DNA from: Nitrososphaerota archaeon | GTDB taxonomy: Archaea > Thermoproteota > Nitrososphaeria > Nitrososphaerales > Gagatemarchaeaceae | Reading direction: 5' to 3' | Assembly: GCA_003135575.1 (NCBI GenBank) | Contig: PLCG01000068.1 | Span: 179,890-184,939, forward strand | DNA length: 5,050 nt | Part shown: piece after piece, positions 1-4,225 of the stretch | How positions within the stretch are numbered: the stretch's first letter is position 1 | Layout: each line of letters begins with the position of its first letter | The notes under the pieces: model-generated | The model's input: only the letters and a program-made list of their open reading frames with translations | Told to the model about the DNA's origin: nothing | Database searches by the model: none | Translations under genes and position numbers: made by a program

Positions 1-2
1 GA

Positions 3-371
3 AGTCAGGAGACCAGGATGTACTTAGGGCTCTACGTGGATGGCTTGCTCGTCTCGAACAACACGCTCCTCTATCCTCCGTCGATGGGGAACACGCAAGT
101 CTACGGAGTGAGCATGTCTCCCCTCAGCTGTCCGATTCCTGCTGGGACAGTGGTATCGATGACCTTCTACGCCGCAACGCCGATTCTCGTCCAGACTGCG
201 CAGAGCCAGTCGGCCCAGATGGGCGGCAATATACCCATTGACCAGTCCAACTACACAGCGCCAGCCCCTTCATACGAGTTTGCTGGGACTCTGCCTCTGC
301 CAGCGGCGCTCCCAAGCCCATCAACAGGCGTGCTGGTCCCGGGCCTCGCGATGAATGGAGAGGGACGGTAG
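3..371 (+). CDS. C-terminal part of a probable surface/secreted protein, open at left edge
   Basis: I do not recognise this protein. The frame is open to the left edge of the window and ends with TAG at 369-371. The first ATG is at 18 with a GGAG six bases before it, so a start there is possible. However, the protein from that ATG has no signal peptide and begins directly in a beta-strand-like stretch (MYLGLYVDGLLVS). I therefore favour a gene that begins outside the window. The visible part is rich in Ser, Thr, Pro, Gly, Tyr and small hydrophobic residues and almost lacks Lys and Arg, as in exported archaeal beta-sandwich proteins. One N-glycosylation sequon (NYT) is present, and the tail is Pro/Ala-rich and low in complexity. 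Exported location is inferred from composition only. Confidence 0.5.
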   Translation, partial: SQETRMYLGLYVDGLLVSNNTLLYPPSMGNTQVYGVSMSPLSCPIPAGTVVSMTFYAATPILVQTAQSQSAQMGGNIPIDQSNYTAPAPSYEFAGTLPLPAALPSPSTGVLVPGLAMNGEGR

Positions 372-492
372 TCACCGAGCGTCGATTGGCTCTTGAGGAG
401 CTGCCCCGGAGGAGGCGCAATGAACCCTTACGCATGACAATGCCACAATCTTGCCAACCTAGGGGGGCTTTTGAAGGCCAATTAAGAATGGA

Positions 493-514
493 CAAGCAAC
501 AAGCAACAAGCAAC
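493..514. repeat. Short tandem repeat, three copies of a 7-mer
   Basis: The heptamer CAAGCAA occurs three times in direct succession plus one extra base. It lies between the left-edge gene and the minus-strand surface-protein remnant, just downstream of the latter's stop. No coding role is apparent. It is a candidate slippage locus. Confidence 0.7.
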
Positions 515-530
515 ATGTCCAAACGAGGCG

Positions 531-1004
531 TTATCCTACGACCGTGCTACTTTGCTGGACGGTTTGGATCAGCCATGCGGACTGGATGCCGCTCGTTGAA
601 AGGAGCGTCCCACCTGGAAGTATTCCGAGTTCACTGCAGCTTTGCGTGAACGGATAGTAGTCTGGGAAAGCTGAGGCATTGATTTGCGCGGCGTTAAATC
701 CTACCGCGAGAGGAATCATCATCGGGCAAGCATCGGGGTAGCTCAGCTCGAAGAATCCCTTGACCCCGGCTGAGACCGTGATTGTGTAGGTCACGTTGAG
801 GTCCACCCCGGGCATCTTAGTCACGTTGACGGAGCTCGGGCTCGCTGTAATCGTAATCCCGGTGGCGTTGACGTATGAGTACCGCTGCTCCGGGATCGAG
901 ATGCCGTGAAAAAATGCGGGTGATTGGACGCTAGCTGTAAGATTGGCGATCGGCGTGCAACCCTCCGAGCGAGGACAGAGCGCTCGCCCTCCAGCAATTC
1001 CCGC
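531..1004 (-). pseudogene. 5'-truncated extracellular protein of unknown function
   Basis: The minus-strand frame is open from 1004 (just inside a TGA at 1005-1007) to a TAA at 531-533, about 157 codons. No ATG, GTG or TTG occurs in frame before the GTG at 824. A start at that GTG gives 97 residues but leaves out about 60 protein-like residues upstream. The full frame carries five N-X-S/T sequons (NLT, NAT, NVT, NVT, NAS) and alternating beta-strand stretches such as VNVTKMPGVDLNVTYTITVS, which fits a cell-surface beta-sandwich protein. A signal peptide is missing. I infer a gene that lost its 5' end. A short functional protein from the GTG at 824, or an exotic start codon, remains possible. 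It resembles its plus-strand neighbours in style, but no sequence identity was shown. Confidence 0.45.
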
Positions 1005-1040
1005 TCAAGTTGTCAGGGTGGGAATCAACGCTAAGAATAA

Positions 1041-1484
1041 GTGGATAGAGCTACTCAAACTCTCAGCAAAGGCATCGAATTGGTCTGGTATCGAAGGAAA
1101 GCAGTAGTCATCAGCGTCGCGGTCCTTGTTGCCTTATTCGTAGTCTTTGTGCCGGTAGTTCAGTTGGCTCCGTCCGGCCCTGCGTATTTTGGGATACCGC
1201 TTCCCGTTGGAGTCTATGTCTCCTTGTCCCACTATCTCTTTGGTTTCGGCGGGTTCCGCATTACCAATCTTGCCGGGCCTTCGCCTCCCTACGACTATCG
1301 CGTTGACTGGTGACTGTGGCAATCACCCGCGACGGGACATGCCTTCAAATCACCGGACTTTGGGACAGAATCCAAAATCCCCGTCATTGCTCCGTCTACG
1401 TGGGGGATCGTCCAGCGTGCGAGATTGGGAGGGGTCGGGGTGGTGAACTCCGACGGGTCCGCCACCATCTACTTGCAAACCTAA
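1041..1484 (+). pseudogene. Small membrane-anchored protein interrupted by an in-frame TGA
   Basis: From a GTG at 1041 the frame runs 90 codons to TGA at 1311-1313. The same frame then continues without a stop for 56 codons to TAA at 1482-1484. The first part has a positively charged stretch (WYRRK, residues 16-20) followed by a membrane helix (about residues 21-43, VVISVAVLVALFVVFVPVVQ) and a Gly/Tyr-rich outer part. The part after the TGA looks coding: its codons mostly end in G or C, and it closes with GVGVVNSDGSATIYLQT. A 7-bp hairpin sits at the distal stop. The simplest reading is one gene of about 147 codons with a nonsense change, possibly TGG to TGA because the preceding codon is TGG. 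The start is weak: there is no ribosome site, and a TAA precedes it directly. The family is not recognised. Confidence 0.45.
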
Positions 1485-1495
1485 CGCATTAGGTT
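1478..1495 (+). terminator. Hairpin spanning the distal stop codon
   Basis: AACCTAA and TTAGGTT form a perfect 7-bp stem with a CGCA loop, overlapping the TAA at 1482-1484. A short T-containing stretch (TTCTTTATG) follows. The position at a gene end suggests a role in transcript ending or 3' protection. The lack of a long T-run makes this uncertain. Confidence 0.35.
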
Positions 1496-1530
1496 AGCGT
1501 TCTTTATGATGGCTCCCCACACAGAAGAGG

Positions 1531-1568
1531 TTTATCTAACTGAGCGTCAATAGCGGAGTAGCGAGGGA
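1531..1568 (+). promoter_or_regulatory. TATA element and ribosome-binding site of the 180-aa gene
   Basis: TTTATCTA at 1531-1538 resembles an archaeal box A. With the usual spacing of about 25 bases it would start transcription near 1558-1560. GAGGGA at 1563-1568 lies nine bases before the GTG at 1578 and is a fair Shine-Dalgarno match. Together they support the GTG as the start. Confidence 0.45.
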
Positions 1569-1577
1569 AGCCTAATC

Positions 1578-2120
1578 GTGTCCGAGTCGGGCCAGAAGAG
1601 GAAGACCGTCCTGCGCACCATCCGTCTCGGCGCCGATATCTCTGAGAAGATGGAGGCCAAGGCCAAGGCGACTGGCTCAAGCGTAAACAGCCTGCTCTCG
1701 TCGTTGATCACGAGGTATGCCGAGTGGGACGAGTTGGCTCAAAGATTCGGCTTCATGGACGTGTCAAAGGAATTCTTCCGGATGTTTCTCGACGCAGCAG
1801 AGGATGAGAAGCTGAAACAGATCACACAGGAGCGGGTCACGACAAACTGGAAGGACTTCATGGAATTCTGGTTTGGCGAGGTGTCTCCCGACGCTTTCGT
1901 CAAAATGCTATCGCGGATGAGCACCTACGGCTGGTGGTTGGAGGTGGAACCCAGGGTCACCGGCCGAGACTATGCGCTGGTGATTCGCCACGACTTCAAC
2001 CTGAGATTCAGTCAGTTCCTAAAGTGGAGCTTCGATAGCACGTTGAGAACCTTGTTCAAGGTCACTCCCCAAATAGAGACTTCGGGATCGTCGCTGCTCG
2101 TAAAGTTCACGGTTCCTTAG
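1578..2120 (+). CDS. Conserved-type archaeal protein with ribbon-helix-helix-like N-terminus, unknown C-terminal domain
   Basis: 180 residues from a GTG chosen for its upstream GAGGGA. Residues 10-18 (TVLRTIRLG) can form the DNA-contacting strand of a ribbon-helix-helix fold. Residues 19-33 and 34-50 (ATGSSVNSLLSSLITRYAEW) would be its two helices. Residues 51-115 look helical and charged. Residues 116-180 look mixed or strand-rich, with a Trp pair, a DYALVIRHDFN stretch and a final strand (SSLLVKFTVP). That layout suggests a dimeric DNA-binding protein with a C-terminal sensing or oligomerisation domain. Both the family and any ligand are unknown to me. It has no membrane helix or signal peptide, so it should be cytoplasmic. 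Its TAG at 2118-2120 overlaps the TAA of the convergent membrane-protein gene. Confidence 0.8.
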   Translation: MSESGQKRKTVLRTIRLGADISEKMEAKAKATGSSVNSLLSSLITRYAEWDELAQRFGFMDVSKEFFRMFLDAAEDEKLKQITQERVTTNWKDFMEFWFGEVSPDAFVKMLSRMSTYGWWLEVEPRVTGRDYALVIRHDFNLRFSQFLKWSFDSTLRTLFKVTPQIETSGSSLLVKFTVP

Positions 2121-2413
2121 AGAGTCTCTCCGATGTTGCGGACCCGGTACAGCCCGTACAGGAGTACCGCGATGAAGACGACTTCTACGGGCAAGTCAAG
2201 GTCAATGCCACCTGGCGCTTTTATGTTCGCCAAATCAATAATCAGCTGGGCGACGTGGCCAAATGCGAATGCCAGGAACCCATAGGCAAGGATCCCGTAC
2301 ATTGGCCCCAGCACGTCCTTCTTGAAGAGGTGCGACAGCTTCCAAAAGAGGTTGGCCGCCAAGAACGCTACTATGACCAACACCAGGCGCAGGATGTCGT
2401 TGAGCTCGTTCAT
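2117..2413 (-). CDS. Small three-helix membrane protein, unknown function
   Basis: 98 residues with three hydrophobic segments at about 7-25, 35-61 and 73-90. Short charged turns separate them: LSHLFKKD after the first helix and ANIKAPGGIDLD after the second. The C-terminus is short and charged (RVRNIGETL). Polar residues inside helix 2 (Tyr, His, Gln) could line a contact or channel surface, but nothing identifies a transported substrate. The ATG at 2413 is the only good start, since an in-frame TGA lies 18 bases upstream. No clear ribosome site precedes it. The gene diverges from the winged-helix gene and converges on the 180-aa gene with a four-base overlap at the stops. Control by the winged-helix neighbour is a reasonable inference. 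The opposite-strand frame is much less protein-like. Confidence 0.75.
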   Translation of the reverse strand: MNELNDILRLVLVIVAFLAANLFWKLSHLFKKDVLGPMYGILAYGFLAFAFGHVAQLIIDLANIKAPGGIDLDLPVEVVFIAVLLYGLYRVRNIGETL

Positions 2414-2448
2414 CTGAAGGCGGTCAACTCACGGATGAGGTCGGGAGG

Positions 2449-2458
2449 CCTAATTAGG
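2449..2458. repeat. 10-bp perfect palindrome in the divergent control region
   Basis: CCTAATTAGG is self-complementary. It lies close to where transcription of the minus-strand membrane gene would begin if its TATA element is the ATATAT stretch at 2471-2476. It may be a regulator site or chance. Confidence 0.3.
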
Positions 2459-2463
2459 AGGAT

Positions 2464-2482
2464 GTGCACAATATATGTGTAC
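2464..2482. promoter_or_regulatory. Inverted repeat around an AT core: candidate operator and minus-strand TATA element
   Basis: GTGCACA and TGTGTAC are inverted copies with one mismatch, flanking the five-base core ATATA. Read on the minus strand, the centre gives ACATATATT. This could be the box A of the membrane-protein gene, with a transcript start near 2448 and a leader of about 35 bases. A dimeric regulator bound here would block that promoter. Confidence 0.45.
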
Positions 2483-2518
2483 AAAAAACCGTGTATGCCC
2501 TCAATATGTAACCTTCCA

Positions 2519-2526
2519 GTATATAC
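2519..2526 (+). promoter_or_regulatory. TATA element for the winged-helix transcript
   Basis: GTATATAC contains a clear TATATA at 2520-2525. Its centre is 28 bases before the ATG at 2551, which fits an archaeal leaderless transcript starting at or next to that ATG. Confidence 0.5.
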
Positions 2527-2533
2527 CATCATG

Positions 2534-2553
2534 CATAGGATAACGTGCCTATG
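2534..2553. promoter_or_regulatory. Inverted repeat over the expected transcript start: candidate operator
   Basis: CATAGG and CCTATG are perfect inverted copies separated by eight bases. The right arm includes the ATG at 2551 and lies at the expected transcription start. A protein bound here would block RNA polymerase. The product of the adjacent winged-helix gene is the natural candidate (inference). Confidence 0.4.
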
Positions 2554-2613
2554 ACAGCAGAACTCGACGCGGAACTTGAAAGCACCAGAACGGAGAAGAC
2601 GACTCAGTGTTGA
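2551..2613 (+). CDS. 20-codon reading frame overlapping the start of the winged-helix gene
   Basis: An ATG at 2551, correctly spaced from the TATA element for leaderless translation, opens a 20-residue charged peptide (starting MTAELDAELE) that ends with TGA at 2611-2613. That stop overlaps the GTG (2607) and TTG (2610) that could start the winged-helix protein in the next frame. It may be a leader peptide coupling translation. It may instead be the true N-terminus of the regulator, separated by a single-base shift. If neither holds, the ATG is chance. Confidence 0.4.
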   Translation: MTAELDAELESTRTEKTTQC

Positions 2614-2879
2614 AATATCGAAGTAGGTTCGAAATCGCTTCGAAGATCCTCCATGAGGCCTTGGGGGGCAACGCGACAAAGACAAGGCTGATGTATGGCT
2701 CGTACTTGTCTTTCGCCCAGATCAATGAGTACCTGAACTTTCTGATGACCAACGCGCTGATCACCAGAGACGAAGAGTCGCACATCTACTCGCTCACCGA
2801 GAAGGGCGTGCGCTTCCTTCACATCTATGAGGAGATCAGCAAGCTGGTTCCCACCGAGGAACAGCTCATCACTGCTTAG
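2607..2879 (+). CDS. Small archaeal winged-helix DNA-binding protein
   Basis: 90 residues from the GTG at 2607 (TTG at 2610 is equally possible). A GGAG at 2592-2595 lies 11 bases upstream. The sequence follows the archaeal winged-helix pattern of about 90 residues that I associate with Pfam HTH_45. Helix 1 is at 5-18 (RSRFEIASKILHEAL). A basic turn and helix 2 follow, with NATKTRLMYGSYLS at 22-35. The recognition helix is at about 36-50 (FAQINEYLNFLMTNAL). The wing hairpin is at 51-64 (ITRDEESHIYSLTE), and a last helix (FLHIYEEISKLV) probably mediates dimerisation. It is cytoplasmic and likely a local transcription regulator. Inverted repeats between it and the divergent membrane-protein gene suggest it represses itself and that neighbour. 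Family assignment is from pattern memory, not a search. Confidence 0.8.
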   Translation: MLKYRSRFEIASKILHEALGGNATKTRLMYGSYLSFAQINEYLNFLMTNALITRDEESHIYSLTEKGVRFLHIYEEISKLVPTEEQLITA

Positions 2880-2901
2880 AGTCGGATGTTTGGGCGGCCT
2901 C

Positions 2902-2940
2902 CTCTCATCTCGGCCAGATGCTGCGCGCGCCAGATGAGAG
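2902..2940. repeat. Strong inverted repeat downstream of the winged-helix gene
   Basis: CTCTCATCT (2902-2910) and AGATGAGAG (2932-2940) form a perfect 9-bp stem. Past one unpaired C it can be extended by GGC (2912-2914) with GCC (2929-2931), leaving a 14-base loop. GCCAGATG is also repeated directly (2913-2920 and 2929-2936), so two alternative pairings exist. No T-run follows. It could act as a transcript end, an RNA switch-like fold or a protein site. The rest of 2880-3119 shows no convincing gene; its longest frame is Arg-rich and not protein-like. Confidence 0.5.
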
Positions 2941-3092
2941 GGCACGGCATGAGTTCGGGAGCCTGGCTCGAGATGCGGAGGCGGCTACCCCTGGAGCTCG
3001 AGCATCGTCAAGGAGAGCGAATCGAGGTTCGTCTTGTTATCTTAACGAAACCCCGCGGGTCCGTCACCATTAATCGCGCATCTAATTGGCGC

Positions 3093-3100
3093 TTATGTAT
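3093..3100 (+). promoter_or_regulatory. Possible TATA element of the endonuclease gene
   Basis: TTATGTAT lies about 24 bases before the GTG at 3120, a spacing suited to a leaderless transcript. It is flanked by direct copies of AATTGGC at 3084-3090 and 3103-3109, which could be half-sites for a regulator. The match to box A is only moderate. Confidence 0.3.
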
Positions 3101-3119
3101 CGAATTGGCATCATGATAT

Positions 3120-3794
3120 GTGAGTCTCAGTTGCGCAGAGAGTCTGTTCGCGCCCTTCCCGCTTGAAAGACAACATGCGGCTGCAGAGGTAGCAGGTATC
3201 CATGCAGGCGATGGCACGATGTATGAAACGAATTCAGGAAGAGTTATCGAGATACGAGGAAATCCGGAAGAACGCGACTATTACTCGGGATATGTGAAGC
3301 CGCTCTTCGAAGCGACTACCAGTGTTCCTGCAACACCAACAATCCGTCCTTATGCGAAGAGTTTCATGGTTGGGATCAGATGCTGCCGCAGAGAAGCCTA
3401 CTCCATTTTCAGCGATGTATTTCACTTTCCCGTGGGAGAGAAGTGTCTTGACGTAAGGGTTCCCCACGTAATACTTTCAAGGATGAGTTTGTGGATTGAT
3501 TACATTCGGGGAATATTCGACACCGACGGAAGCGTATACCTCAGAAAAGTCTCACGGAGGTCTCGTGCCCGGAGTATCGTGGTCGATATCTCGTCATCAT
3601 CTAGAACCCACATTTTCCAAATCTACGGGATGGTCCGAACCCTTGGGTTCAATTGCTGGTTGGAGGGCACCCACGTTAGAATGGGAGGATGGTCAACGGT
3701 GAATCGTTTCTTTGAGCTGGTCCAGCCTCACAACCTAATACACATAAACCGACTTGCCAAGTTCAACGCGGGCAGGGGTCGCCTAGCCTGGTAG
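3120..3794 (+). CDS. LAGLIDADG homing endonuclease, two-motif monomer
   Basis: 224 residues from a GTG; an in-frame TGA lies one codon before it, so the gene cannot extend further left. Motif P1 is at about 22-32 (AEVAGIHAGDG, acidic D31). Motif P2 is at 126-138 (IDYIRGIFDTDGS, D136 as the metal-binding acid). Each is followed by strand-rich DNA-reading segments, including YYSGYVKPLFE at 54-64 and FPVGEK at 103-108. Two motifs in one chain fit a monomeric enzyme cutting a long, near-asymmetric site. Both catalytic acids are present, so it may be active. The protein ends HINRLAKFNAGRGRLAW, and its last seven codons plus the stop lie in the 5' end of tRNA-Ser. No splicing domains flank it, so it is not an intein. 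It is also outside the tRNA intron. The usual context of such enzymes is an intron or a free-standing mobile gene. The target is unknown; the tRNA locus is the obvious candidate (inference). Confidence 0.85.
   Translation: MSLSCAESLFAPFPLERQHAAAEVAGIHAGDGTMYETNSGRVIEIRGNPEERDYYSGYVKPLFEATTSVPATPTIRPYAKSFMVGIRCCRREAYSIFSDVFHFPVGEKCLDVRVPHVILSRMSLWIDYIRGIFDTDGSVYLRKVSRRSRARSIVVDISSSSRTHIFQIYGMVRTLGFNCWLEGTHVRMGGWSTVNRFFELVQPHNLIHINRLAKFNAGRGRLAW
3741..3750 (+). promoter_or_regulatory. Possible TATA element of the tRNA gene
   Basis: CACATAAACC, inside the endonuclease gene, is centred about 26 bases before the tRNA's first base. That is the usual archaeal distance. The match is modest, and the tRNA might instead be cut from a transcript that includes the endonuclease. 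Confidence 0.3.
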
Positions 3795-3891
3795 GGCGAA
3801 GGATAGGATTTGGGTGTCACAGCCCTAATCCCCTGAGTGCTAATCCTTTGTCCGCAAGGATTCGTGGGTTCGAATCCCACCCCCTGCGCCA
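3772..3891 (+). tRNA. tRNA-Ser(GCU) with a 33-nt intron and encoded CCA
   Basis: The acceptor strands GCAGGGG (3772-3778) and CCCCTGC (3881-3887) pair over all 7 bp. They are followed by G73, the serine discriminator base, and CCA at 3889-3891. The D-stem is GCC with GGC. The anticodon stem is AAGGA (3799-3803) with TCCTT (3844-3848). After intron removal the loop is TTGCTAA, anticodon GCU at 3839-3841, reading AGC and AGU. The long variable arm (3849-3863) has a TCC/GGA stem with a GCAA tetraloop, as expected of a class II tRNA. The T-arm GTGGG-TTCGAAT-CCCAC is perfect. A leucine tRNA is unlikely because of G73 and the loop. The gene starts inside the end of the endonuclease frame and converges on hisI. 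Confidence 0.93.
3805..3837 (+). other. tRNA intron, placed between positions 32 and 33
   Basis: The intron begins AGGATTTGGG and ends CCCCTGAG. GGATT (3806-3810) pairs with AATCC (3827-3831), and GGG/CCC extends this past a T-T mismatch. Next to it, AGG (3800-3802) can pair with CCT (3832-3834). This leaves ATA and, after one further base, AGT as three-base bulges, with cuts AT|A and AG|T. This is a relaxed bulge-helix-bulge with a central helix of only three good pairs. The usual archaeal site is 37/38; position 32/33 is a known type of non-canonical site. Placement one base to the left is less good for the loop, because it puts G rather than T at position 32. Confidence 0.8.
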
Positions 3892-3897
3892 TTTTTT
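3892..3897 (+). terminator. Oligo-T terminator of the tRNA
   Basis: TTTTTT follows directly after the encoded CCA, as expected for archaeal RNA polymerase termination. It overlaps the TAA of the convergent hisI gene (3896-3898), so the two genes share their ends. Confidence 0.6.
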
Positions 3898-4225
3898 ACT
3901 CTAACTTGCTGAAGAAGCAGCTGTGCTTGCCCGTGTGGCAGGCCGGGCCTGTCTGGTCCACGACATAGAGCAGCGTGTCGTTGTCGCAGTCCACCAGGAC
4001 GCGCCTCACTTTCTGGACGTGGCCTGAGGTCTCCCCCTTCTTCCAGAGCTCGTTCCTGCTCCTGCTCCAGTATGTCGCGAGCTTCGACCTCATCGTCTCC
4101 TCGACCGCCTGGCGATTCGCGTACGCCAGCATCAGGACCTTGCCGGTCTTCGCTTCTTGGGTCACGACGGGGACCAGTCCATCCCCCTTTGCAAAGTCGA
4201 TCTCGTCGAGCTTCGAAGCTTTCAA
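3896..4225 (-). CDS. hisI: Phosphoribosyl-AMP cyclohydrolase
   Basis: This is the third step of histidine synthesis: it opens the purine ring of phosphoribosyl-AMP to give ProFAR, in the cytoplasm as a dimer. I start it at a TTG whose last two bases are the first two of the hisF TGA stop (TTGA overlap), giving 109 residues. An ATG exists 99 bases further up, but it lies deep in hisF and would add an Arg-rich, unrelated stretch. Motifs seen include TYWSRSRNELWKKGETSGH at 51-69 and the metal-binding acids and cysteine in VDCDND (D79, C80, D81, D83). The zinc-site region GPACHTGKHSCFF (C96, C103) is also present. No HisE domain follows, as is common in archaea. It is the last gene of the cluster visible here and ends against the tRNA terminator. 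Confidence 0.93.
   Translation of the reverse strand: MKASKLDEIDFAKGDGLVPVVTQEAKTGKVLMLAYANRQAVEETMRSKLATYWSRSRNELWKKGETSGHVQKVRRVLVDCDNDTLLYVVDQTGPACHTGKHSCFFSKLE

Noticed and set aside
124..522. Minus-strand frame of 132 codons opposite the left-edge gene
   Set aside because: Cys/Arg/Ser-rich, with no domain-like pattern, and antisense to a more protein-like plus-strand frame; treated as a shadow.
386..649. Plus-strand frame of 87 codons
   Set aside because: Arg-rich and irregular, runs through the heptamer repeat and opposes the surface-protein remnant.
1310..1492. Plus-strand frame of 60 codons starting at GTG 1310
   Set aside because: Arg/His-rich composition typical of a wrong frame; the frame shared with the upstream membrane protein reads much better here.
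2255..2554. Plus-strand frame opposite the three-helix membrane protein
   Set aside because: Its Gln/Glu/Lys/Cys-rich sequence is what the complement of hydrophobic helices gives; the minus strand is the coding one.
2886..3116. Plus-strand frame of 76 codons, in phase with the endonuclease and separated by one TGA
   Set aside because: Considered as an N-terminal extension of the endonuclease, but it is Arg-rich, contains the 2902-2940 hairpin, and P1 already has a normal distance to the GTG at 3120.
3120..3891. Endonuclease plus tRNA as an intein, or as an intron-encoded endonuclease within the tRNA
   Set aside because: No splicing motifs flank the endonuclease, it lies before the tRNA rather than between its halves, and no second tRNA 5' fragment was seen upstream.
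3772..3891. tRNA as an integrase attachment site with a direct repeat elsewhere
   Set aside because: No second copy of the tRNA 3' end and no integrase gene are visible in the window.
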